A stretch of 64,000 bases of DNA from Pseudomonas sp. Gutcm_11s (GTDB taxonomy: Bacteria; Pseudomonadota; Gammaproteobacteria; Pseudomonadales; Pseudomonadaceae). Of the stretch, positions 42,751-50,900 are shown one piece after another. The first letter of the stretch is position 1, and each line of letters opens with the position of its first letter. The stretch lies in NCBI RefSeq assembly GCF_028649395.1, contig NZ_JAQSUW010000011.1:218752-282751 (forward strand), in the 5' to 3' direction. The translations under genes were made by a program, and so were the position numbers. The notes beneath the pieces are model-generated. The model saw only the letters and a program-made list of their open reading frames with translations. It ran no database searches and was not told the origin of the DNA.

Positions 42751-44244
42751 ATGACAGCTAGCACCCCCATGCTGATCACCTTCGTGGTGTACATCGCCGC
42801 GATGGTCGCCATCGGCTTTGCTGCCTACCTGGCTACTAAGAATTTCTCCGACTACATCCTCGGCGGCCGCAGCCTCGGTAGTTTCGTGACCGCCCTGTCC
42901 GCCGGTGCCTCCGACATGAGCGGCTGGCTGCTGATGGGTCTGCCGGGCGCCATCTTCATCGCCGGCATTTCCGAAAGCTGGATCGCCATCGGCCTGATCA
43001 TCGGCGCCTGGCTCAACTGGCTGCTGGTTGCTGGCCGTCTGCGCGTACAGACCGAGCACAACGGCAACGCTCTGACCCTGCCAGACTTCTTCACCAACCG
43101 CTTCGAAGACAACAGCAAGGTCCTGCGTGTCTTCTCGGCGCTGGTGATCCTGGTGTTCTTCACCATCTACTGCGCCTCGGGCGTGGTGGCCGGTGCCCGC
43201 CTGTTCGAGAGCACCTTCGGTCTGTCCTATGACACCGCCCTGTGGGTCGGCGCCGCGGCGACCATCGCCTACGTGTTCGTCGGTGGCTTCCTGGCCGTGA
43301 GCTGGACTGACACCGTGCAGGCCACCATGATGATCTTCGCCCTGCTGATCACCCCGGTGTTCGTGGTTCTCGCCCTGGGCGACTTCGATGCGGCCATGGC
43401 CACCATCGAGCAAGCCAACCCGGCGAACTTCGACATGTTCCGCAACCTGTCCTTCATCGCGATCATCTCGCTGCTGGGCTGGGGCCTGGGCTACTTCGGC
43501 CAGCCGCACATCCTGGTGCGCTTCATGGCTGCCGACTCGGTCAAGTCGATCCCGGCTGCCCGTCGCATCGGCATGGCCTGGATGATCCTCTGCCTCGGCG
43601 GCGCCGTGGCCGTGGGCTTCTTCGGTATCGCCTACTTCAACAACAACCCGGACCTGGCTGGCCCTGTTCATGAGAACGGCGAGCGCGTGTTCATCGAACT
43701 GACCAAGATCCTGTTCAACCCGTGGGTTGCCGGTGTGGTTCTGTCCGCCATCCTGGCGGCGGTGATGAGTACCCTGAGCTGCCAGCTGCTGGTCTGCTCC
43801 AGTGCCCTGACCGAAGACTTCTACAAGGCCTTCCTGCGTAAGAGCGCTTCGCAGAAGGAGCTGGTATGGGTCGGTCGCTTCATGGTGCTGCTGATCTCGG
43901 TGATCGCCATCCTCATCGCGCAGAACCCGGAGAGCAAGGTTCTGGGCCTGGTGTCCTACGCCTGGGCTGGCTTCGGCGCTGCCTTCGGTCCGGTAGTGAT
44001 CCTGTCCCTGATGTGGAAAGGCATGACCCGTAACGGCGCCCTGGCCGGCATGGTGGTCGGTGCAGCTACCGTGATCATCTGGAAGAACTGGATCGGCATG
44101 GGTCTGTACGAAATCATCCCGGGCTTCATCCTGGGCACCATCGCCATCCTGGTCTTCAGCCGCATCGGCAACGCTCCGTCCGCCAGCATGCTGCAGCGCT
44201 TCGACGAAGCCGAGAAGGAATACCAGGACGCTCACGTCCGCTAA
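42751..44244 (+). CDS. putP: Sodium/proline symporter
   Basis: PutP imports proline with Na+. The 497-residue SSS-family protein has about 13 membrane helices. Na+-site residues are visible in SAGASDMSGWLLMG (helix 2) and AAVMSTLSCQLLVCSSAL (helix 9). The start is ATG 42751 after a GAGAGGG ribosome site. Codon use is biased toward preferred codons, unlike its neighbours, suggesting high expression. No putA gene is in the window. A terminator follows at 44350-44380. Confidence 0.94.
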   Translation: MTASTPMLITFVVYIAAMVAIGFAAYLATKNFSDYILGGRSLGSFVTALSAGASDMSGWLLMGLPGAIFIAGISESWIAIGLIIGAWLNWLLVAGRLRVQTEHNGNALTLPDFFTNRFEDNSKVLRVFSALVILVFFTIYCASGVVAGARLFESTFGLSYDTALWVGAAATIAYVFVGGFLAVSWTDTVQATMMIFALLITPVFVVLALGDFDAAMATIEQANPANFDMFRNLSFIAIISLLGWGLGYFGQPHILVRFMAADSVKSIPAARRIGMAWMILCLGGAVAVGFFGIAYFNNNPDLAGPVHENGERVFIELTKILFNPWVAGVVLSAILAAVMSTLSCQLLVCSSALTEDFYKAFLRKSASQKELVWVGRFMVLLISVIAILIAQNPESKVLGLVSYAWAGFGAAFGPVVILSLMWKGMTRNGALAGMVVGAATVIIWKNWIGMGLYEIIPGFILGTIAILVFSRIGNAPSASMLQRFDEAEKEYQDAHVR

Positions 44245-44349
44245 GCAGTACCCACCCGCGGTCGGCTGGTCGTCCGGCCGCGTGTTTCCCCCCGGTAGCC
44301 ACCTCATCGGTTGCCTGCGGGGTTCACCTACGACCCGATAGTGCTTTTT

Positions 44350-44380
44350 GGCCCACGTCTGCGGACAGTGGGCCTTTTTT
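44350..44380 (+). terminator. Terminator after putP
   Basis: GGCCCAC and GTGGGCC pair around an 11-base loop, followed by six T. It lies about 105 bases after the putP stop. Confidence 0.85.
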
Positions 44381-44405
44381 ATGCCTGCGGAAAAGGTCGC
44401 GCGCC

Positions 44406-46208
44406 TCAGTTGGCGCGCTGGTCGTCGTCGCTGTTGAACAGGGTCTCCAGCTCCAGGCGCGCCTGGCGAGCGGTTTGCTGCACGGCGGCCTGGTTGTCGT
44501 AGACCTTGTGCTGCGCCTCCAGCACCTCTTCGTCGTGGCGCTGGAAGCGGCGCAGGCGCGCGGCGGCCTGTTCCTCGCTCAGGCCCAGGCCGCGCAGTAC
44601 CTGGCGGCTCATCTCCAGGCTGGAGTGGAAGGTCTCGCGCACGGCCATGGCGTTGAGGTCCCACAGCTTGTGTACGTGCTGGCGGTTGCGCGCACGGGCG
44701 ATGACCTTCACGTGGGGGTAGAGCTTGCGCACCAGTTCGGCGGTCTTGATGTTGGTCTCCGGGTCGTCGGTGGCGACGATGAACCACTCGGCCTTGTCTA
44801 CCTGGGCGGCGCGCAGGATCTCCGGGCGCAGCGGGTTGCCGTAGAAGATCGGCATCTGCCCCAGGCTGCGGGACATCTCCACCGCGTCCACCGAGTTGTC
44901 GAGGGCGACGAAGGGCACGTGCTGGGCGCGCAGTACCCGGGCCACCACCTGGCCCATGCGGCCCATGCCGGCCAGCACTACGCGCGGGGTATCGCTGTCC
45001 ACCGTCTCCAACTCCGGCGGCACCTCGCGCGGTGCACTCGGCGCACTCTTGAACCAGTGGGCGGCGAGCATCACCAGCAGCGGGGTGAGGGCCATCGACA
45101 GGGTGATGGAGATCACCAGCAGGTCATGGACATGCGCGTCGAGCAGCTGCTCGTTGCGCGCCATGCGGAACACCACGAAGGCGAACTCGCCGCCGGCCGC
45201 CAGCAACACCGCCAGGCGCACCGCACTGCTGCGCGACAGGCCGCCGGCGAGGCGCCCGACCGCCAGCAGCACCGGTAGTTTGAGGCCGATCAGCAGCAGG
45301 GTCAGGCCCAGCACCAGCAAGGGTTCCTGCCACAGCAGCTGGAGGTTGGCGGCCATGCCGACGCTGATGAAGAACAGCCCGAGCAGCAGGCCCTTGAACG
45401 GCTCGATCTGCGACTCCAGCTCGTGGCGGTATTCCGAGTCGGCCAGCAGCATGCCGGCGAGGAAGGCGCCCAGGGCCATGGAGATGCCGGCCAGTTCCAT
45501 CAGCCAGGCGGTGCCGATCACCACCAGCAGGGCAGTGGCGGTGGAGACCTCGTGGCTGCCACTCCTGGACACGATGCGGAATACCGGACGCAGCAGATAG
45601 CGTCCGCCGAGCACCACCAGGGCGATGCTGCCGAATACCTCCAGCAGGCTCTGCAGCTCGTTGCCCGGCAGTGGATGCGGGCTGGCGTCGCCGAGCATCG
45701 GCACCAGGGCGATCAGCGGGATGGCGGCGATGTCCTGGAACAGCAGGATGGCGAAGGCCATGCGCCCGTGCGGGCTGGTCAGTTCCTTGCGTTCGGCCAG
45801 CAGCTGCAGGCCGAAGGCGGTGGAGGAGAGCGCCAGGCCCAGGCCCAGCACCATGGCCACCGGCAGCGGCTGGTGGAAGCCGAACAGCGCCACCGTACCG
45901 ATCACCAAGGCGGTCAGCAGCACCTGGGCCAGGCCCACGCCGAACACCGCCTGGCGCATCACCCACAGGCGCTTGGGCGACAGCTCCAGGCCGATGATGA
46001 ACAGCAGCAGGACCACGCCCAGTTCGGAGAAGTGGCTGACGCTCTCGGGGTTGCCGATCAGGCCGAGCACCGACGGGCCGATCAGCACGCCCGCCAGCAG
46101 GTAGCCGAGCACGGCGCCCAGCTGCAGGCGCTTGGCCAGGGGTACTGCCAGTACGGCGGCGCAGAGGAATACGACTGCGCCCTGCAGCAGGCTGCCGTCA
46201 TTAGGCAT
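44406..46208 (-). CDS. Kef-type monovalent cation:proton antiporter (CPA2)
   Basis: This 600-residue protein has an N-terminal Na+/H+ exchanger domain (about 1-380, 12 or so helices, with LLLFIIGLELSPKRLW and FQDIAAIPLIAL typical of KefB/KefC). It ends in a TrkA-N/RCK domain (about 405-520, VVLAGMGRMGQVVARVL), which binds NAD(H). Kef systems export K+ under electrophile stress under glutathione control. The glutathione-binding residues cannot be checked here, and no KefF/KefG-type ancillary gene is adjacent. It starts at ATG 46208 with AGGGAG upstream. Confidence 0.9.
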   Translation of the reverse strand: MPNDGSLLQGAVVFLCAAVLAVPLAKRLQLGAVLGYLLAGVLIGPSVLGLIGNPESVSHFSELGVVLLLFIIGLELSPKRLWVMRQAVFGVGLAQVLLTALVIGTVALFGFHQPLPVAMVLGLGLALSSTAFGLQLLAERKELTSPHGRMAFAILLFQDIAAIPLIALVPMLGDASPHPLPGNELQSLLEVFGSIALVVLGGRYLLRPVFRIVSRSGSHEVSTATALLVVIGTAWLMELAGISMALGAFLAGMLLADSEYRHELESQIEPFKGLLLGLFFISVGMAANLQLLWQEPLLVLGLTLLLIGLKLPVLLAVGRLAGGLSRSSAVRLAVLLAAGGEFAFVVFRMARNEQLLDAHVHDLLVISITLSMALTPLLVMLAAHWFKSAPSAPREVPPELETVDSDTPRVVLAGMGRMGQVVARVLRAQHVPFVALDNSVDAVEMSRSLGQMPIFYGNPLRPEILRAAQVDKAEWFIVATDDPETNIKTAELVRKLYPHVKVIARARNRQHVHKLWDLNAMAVRETFHSSLEMSRQVLRGLGLSEEQAAARLRRFQRHDEEVLEAQHKVYDNQAAVQQTARQARLELETLFNSDDDQRAN

Positions 46209-46329
46209 GGAAATCTCCCTTCAAATCATCTGAGATTATCAGCTAGCCGCTGGGCTCGCGTCGGGCGTGGCGTCGCAGCCATGGTGTTATGGCCTAGAAT
46301 GCCGTCCCTTTCTTTTATCTCTGCCCGCC

Positions 46330-47271
46330 ATGAATAGCGCCGCCATCGCCACCCTGCAGCAGCAACTGCTCGCCGCCTTCGCCGATCTACCGCCTGAGGC
46401 GCGCCGCCTGTTCCATGGGCGCGGCCGGCAGTGGCCGGGTCTGGAGCACGTTACCGCTGACTGGTTACAGGGCGTGCTGCTGGTCTCGCTGTTCCGCGAG
46501 CCTGGGGCGAGCGAGCTGGCCGAGCTCAGACAGATGCTGCTGGCCCTGGCCGAGTCACCCGTCTGGGCGAGCAGTGGCGCCGGCCACCTGTTGCTGCAAC
46601 ATCGCTACCTGCCGGACAGCTCCACCGAGTATCTGCTGGGCGAGCCCATCGACGGCGGCGACATCGTGGAGGATGGCCTGCGCTACCGGCTCGATTTCGG
46701 CCGCAAGCAGAACAACGGCCTGTTCCTCGACATGCGCCTGGGCCGCCAGTGGGTGCGCGGGCAGGCGGCAGGGCAGCGGGTGCTCAACCTGTTCGCCTAC
46801 ACCTGCGGTTTCTCCGTCGCGGCCATCGCCGGCGGCGCCGAGCGGGTGGTCAACCTGGACATGTCGCGCCCGGCCCTGAGCCGTGGCCGCGACAATCACC
46901 GGCTGAACGACCATGACCTGGCGCGGGTGAGCTTTCTCGGCCACGACCTGTTCAATTCCTGGGGCAAGCTGCGCCGCGAGGGGCCGTACGATCTGATCAT
47001 CGTCGACCCGCCGAGCTTCCAGAAGGGCAGCTTCGTGCTGACGCGCGACTACGCCAAGATCCTCCGCCGCCTGCCCGAGTTGCTGGTGCCGGGTGGCAAG
47101 GTGCTGGCCTGTTGTAATGATCCATCCATCGCCCCGACGTTCCTGCTCGATGAGATGGCCCGCGAGGCGCCGAGCCTGCGTTTCGTCGAGCGCCTGGCCA
47201 ATCCGCCGGAGTTTGACGATATCGATGCGGATGCCGGGCTCAAGACCCTGCTGTTCATCGCACCGCTCTAG
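46330..47271 (+). CDS. Class I SAM-dependent methyltransferase, RlmI/RlmK-like
   Basis: This 313-residue protein starts at MNSAAIATLQQQLLA (ATG 46330). The C-terminal two thirds carry the Rossmann methyltransferase fold: VLNLFAYTCGFSVAAIAGGA (SAM motif I), VNLDMSRPALSRGRDN (motif II) and IIVDPPSFQKGSF (motif IV, DPPSF as in 23S rRNA m5C methyltransferases RlmI and RlmL/K). There is no PUA domain. The substrate is probably RNA but cannot be named. It is divergent from the Kef gene. Confidence 0.85.
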   Translation: MNSAAIATLQQQLLAAFADLPPEARRLFHGRGRQWPGLEHVTADWLQGVLLVSLFREPGASELAELRQMLLALAESPVWASSGAGHLLLQHRYLPDSSTEYLLGEPIDGGDIVEDGLRYRLDFGRKQNNGLFLDMRLGRQWVRGQAAGQRVLNLFAYTCGFSVAAIAGGAERVVNLDMSRPALSRGRDNHRLNDHDLARVSFLGHDLFNSWGKLRREGPYDLIIVDPPSFQKGSFVLTRDYAKILRRLPELLVPGGKVLACCNDPSIAPTFLLDEMAREAPSLRFVERLANPPEFDDIDADAGLKTLLFIAPL

Positions 47272-47305
47272 GTCGTTACCCCTGGGGACATATCCCTAGG
47301 GATAA

Positions 47306-47842
47306 TCAGGCCGACTCGGCCAGCCGGGTATTGAGCTGGCGCCAGCGCTTGGGCGTGGTGCCGACCAGCTTGCCGAACATGCGGCTGAAGTGTGACTGGT
47401 CGGCGAAGCCGCACTCCAGGCTGATCACCGAGATGGGCATGGCCAGGTCACGCAGCAGTTCCTTGGCCCGACGCACGCGCAGGTCCAGCGACCATTCCTG
47501 CGGCGACATGCCGGTGGTCTTCTTGAAGGCGCGGGAGAAGTGGCTGCGCGACATGGCGCACTGCTCGGCGACGTCGGCGATGAACAGGCGTGCCGTGAGG
47601 CTGCGGGCGAGCATCTCCTTGGCCTTGCGCTCCTGCCAGGGCGCCAGCGACAGGCGCTCGGGGCTGGTCTCCTGCGGTTGCTGGTAGCGTTCCAGCAGAT
47701 GCCTGCAGAGTTGCCGGCCGACCTCGGAGACGGTGTCGCGCTCGCGTGGTTCGCTGCCTTCCAGCGCGGCCTGCAGGCTGACGATCAGGTTGTAGGTCTG
47801 AGTGTCCAGGGTGGCCGCAGCCGGAATGGCTAGAGCGTGCAT
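47306..47842 (-). CDS. AraC-family transcriptional regulator
   Basis: This 178-residue protein has a short N-terminal part (1-70) without a recognised sensor domain and a C-terminal AraC double helix-turn-helix (about 75-175, FIADVAEQCAMSRSHFSRAFKKTTGMSP and CGFADQSHFSRMFGKLVGTTPKRW). It lies 86 bases after the large kinase gene on the same strand and probably belongs to that signalling unit. It is similar in design to the regulator at 58849-59268. Confidence 0.88.
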   Translation of the reverse strand: MHALAIPAAATLDTQTYNLIVSLQAALEGSEPRERDTVSEVGRQLCRHLLERYQQPQETSPERLSLAPWQERKAKEMLARSLTARLFIADVAEQCAMSRSHFSRAFKKTTGMSPQEWSLDLRVRRAKELLRDLAMPISVISLECGFADQSHFSRMFGKLVGTTPKRWRQLNTRLAESA

Positions 47843-47928
47843 GGCGTTCCTCCTTCTCCAGTGGCGAAGAGAGTGCGCCGCTGGCCGCCTGCGAGTCCTT
47901 TGCCGCTCCTGAAAAGTTCTGAAACCTT

Positions 47929-50900
47929 TCAGCCGCCGGAGTGGCCGGGCAGGGTGAAGAAGAACAGGTTCTCGTCGTGGCGCCCGCGGGTGGCGCCGAG
48001 CACGCCGCTGTGGGCGGAGATGATCGAGGCACAGATGGCCAGGCCCATGCCCATGCCGGTGGCCTTGGTACTGAAGAAGGCCTGGAACACCTTGCCGAGT
48101 TTCTCCGCCGGCACGCCTGGGCCGCTGTCCTCGACCGTGACCAGCACTTCCTGGCCGATCAGCCGGGCCTGAATGCTCAGGTGCCGGGTGCTGGGCGGCA
48201 GCGCCAGCATGGCCTCCACGGCGTTGCTGATCAGGTTGCGCAGTACCTGCTGCAGCTGGATGGTGTCGCCGAGTACCGGGAGCGCCGGCGCCAGTTGCAG
48301 GGTCACGCCGACGTGCTTGTCCTCCAGGTCGGCGCGGGTGATCTCCAGCACCTGGCGGATCACCGGCTCCAGGTCCAGCGCCTTGCGCGCCAGTGGCTTG
48401 CGCCTTGCCAGGGTGCGCATGGCGCGGACGATGTCGGCGGCGCGCTGGCTCTCGTCGAGGATGTCGCGCAGGCCTTCCAGGGCGTCTTCCAGGGACGGCT
48501 GCGGGCGATCCAGCCAGCGCAGGCTGGCGCCGGCGTTGGACAGGATCGAGGCCAGCGGCTGGTTGATCTCGTGGGCGATGGAGGCAGCCAGCTCGCCGAG
48601 CATAGTGGCCTGGGAGGTGCGGTCCAGCTCGGCACGCGCGGCGCGCAGGGCGACTTCCGCCTGGCGCCGCTGGCTGATGTCGCAGACCACGCCGATGAAG
48701 GTGTCGCTGCCGTCCGGCTCGCCCGCCAGTTCGAGGTGCCGGGAAGTGCCGTCCAGCGCTACGGTGCGGAACTCCAGGCGGAACGCCTGCTGGTAGCGCA
48801 GCGCTTCGTCCAGGGTGCGCACGAAGCGCGGCCGGTCATCGGCATGTACCAGGATGGCCGCATCGCGCAGGTGCTCATCGTCCGCCGGCACCGGCAGGCC
48901 CAGCTCGGCGACCAGCTGCGGCGACCAGAACGAGCGCTCGCTCTGGTGGCGCCAGAGGAAGGTGCCGTAGTGGCTCACCGCCTGGCCGATGGCGAGTAGC
49001 GCCTGGGTGCGCTGCAGGGTGCCCTCGCTGTCGCGCCGGCGCTGGTTCTCCGCCAGCAGGTCGCCATACAGGCGGGCGGTGCTCAGGGAAATCGCCGCCT
49101 GCGCGGCGAGCAGCTCCAGCACGTCGACCCGCGCCGGCTCGAAGGCGCCCTGGGTCAGGCAGTTCTCCAGGTACAGCGCGCCTATCGCCTCGTTCTGCTT
49201 GAGCAACGGCACGCACAGCAGGGAGCCGTTCTCGACTCGCGCCAGGTAGGCATCCTCGCCGAAGCGGCGATAGGCATCGGTGCCGCTCAGCAGCAGAGGT
49301 TCGCGCTGACGCATGGCGTGGCGGACCAGGCTCAGCGGCGCAGCCGCGACGGCGCTCGGAGGCGGTCGCAGGCGTACGTCGATGCCGCGGCTGCCGGCCA
49401 GGCCGGTGGCGGCTACCTGCAGGCCGCCTTCGTCGTTGAGCAGCAGGGCGGTGTAGGTGGCGCCAGCGTGCATGGCGGCGTTGGCCAGCAGCGTTTCGAT
49501 CAGCGCGTCCGGCTCGATTTCGCGTGACAGCGCCTGGCAGGCGCGGGTGATCGACAGCAGGTCGAGCTGCTGGTTGCCCTGCAGGGCCTGGGTGCCGGCC
49601 CGCGGCGCCGGTTGCTCGCGCAGGAAGGCGTGCTCGGTTTCCAGCTGCTGGGCCAGGGTCTTCGCGCCCCACCTGCGCCAGGCGTCACGGGCCTGGCGCA
49701 GGTGGGTCTGCGCGCCGACCTGCAGGCCGAGGCTCTGGTAGCCGCGCGCAGCCATCTCGTGGGACAGCCCTTTGAGGTGGATGGCACCGCATTGCTCGGC
49801 CTTGGCGACGGCCTCCTCGTAGCCCTGCAGCGCTTCCAGGTTGCGGCCCTGCAGGCGCAGCAGCTCGGCCTCGGCCAGGGCCAGACGGTCGGAGAAGTAG
49901 CGCGGGTTGAGCTCGGCCCACAGGCGCAGGTGCTGCATCGGCAGGTCGAATTCCTGCGGCCGGCCGCTGGCCGTCTGCAGGGCGGCGCGGTTGAGCACGC
50001 TGAACAGCGCCAGGTCGATCAGGTGGATATGCGCCGGTACCGCCCAGGTCAGCGTCCAGGCCTGATCGAGATGGGCGGCGGCGCCTTCGAAATCGCCCTC
50101 CAGGAAATGCAGCAGGCCCTCGAACAGCTGCCACCAGAAGTGCAGCGGCCCCATGCTGCTACGAGCCACCCGCTCGGCCAGCTCCTCGAAGGGCGGGATC
50201 GGGATGCTGCCGGGGCTGTCACCAGCCAGGCGGCGAATGTAGCGGGCCTGGGCGTGGAGGATGCTCTGGGCGTCGATGAACTCCAGGTTCCTGGCCAGCA
50301 CCAGGCCGGCGTCGATCTGCCGCAGCATGCGTTCGATGGGCGCGCCGAGCACCAGCAGGTCGGAAACGATGTGGTTGTTGGCGTAGCAGGCGAAACTCGG
50401 CGAACCCTGTGCCAGGCTGGCGCGGAAGGCCGACTCGGCGCACTCCAGGGCGAAGGGCAGCGGGCGGGTCCAGACGCTGACCTGATCCAGCGCCACCAGC
50501 ACTGCTACCCGGCTGGCGGTGTGGCGCGGTTGCTCGGTCAGGCGCCGCGCCGTGGCGGCGTACTGGTAGCCGAGCTGGTACTGGTCCAGGTGGTGGGCGG
50601 CGGCCACGCCGAGCCAGGCCAGTGCGTGTACGGCGGCCGTGCACATGCCGTGGTGCAGGGTCAGGCTGGCGATGCGGCAGCTGCTCAGCAGCATCAGGTC
50701 GGGGGCGATGAACGAGCCCGGTATGACCACTGCGGAGAGCAGTTCGATCACCGCTTGGATATCCGGATTGGCGATCTCGGGCAGCTCGGCGAAGACCTCC
50801 GGCGCGCGACCGTGGAGCGCGATCTGCAGGGCCAGCCAGGCCTGTTCGGCATGGCCCTGGCCGGCTTCCAGCGGCAGGCTCACGCCCAATTCGCTCAGGC

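Noticed and set aside
42427..44787. A 786-codon minus-strand frame opposite putP
   Set aside because: putP on plus is unmistakable, while the minus translation is His/Asp/Gly-rich low-complexity text with no family.
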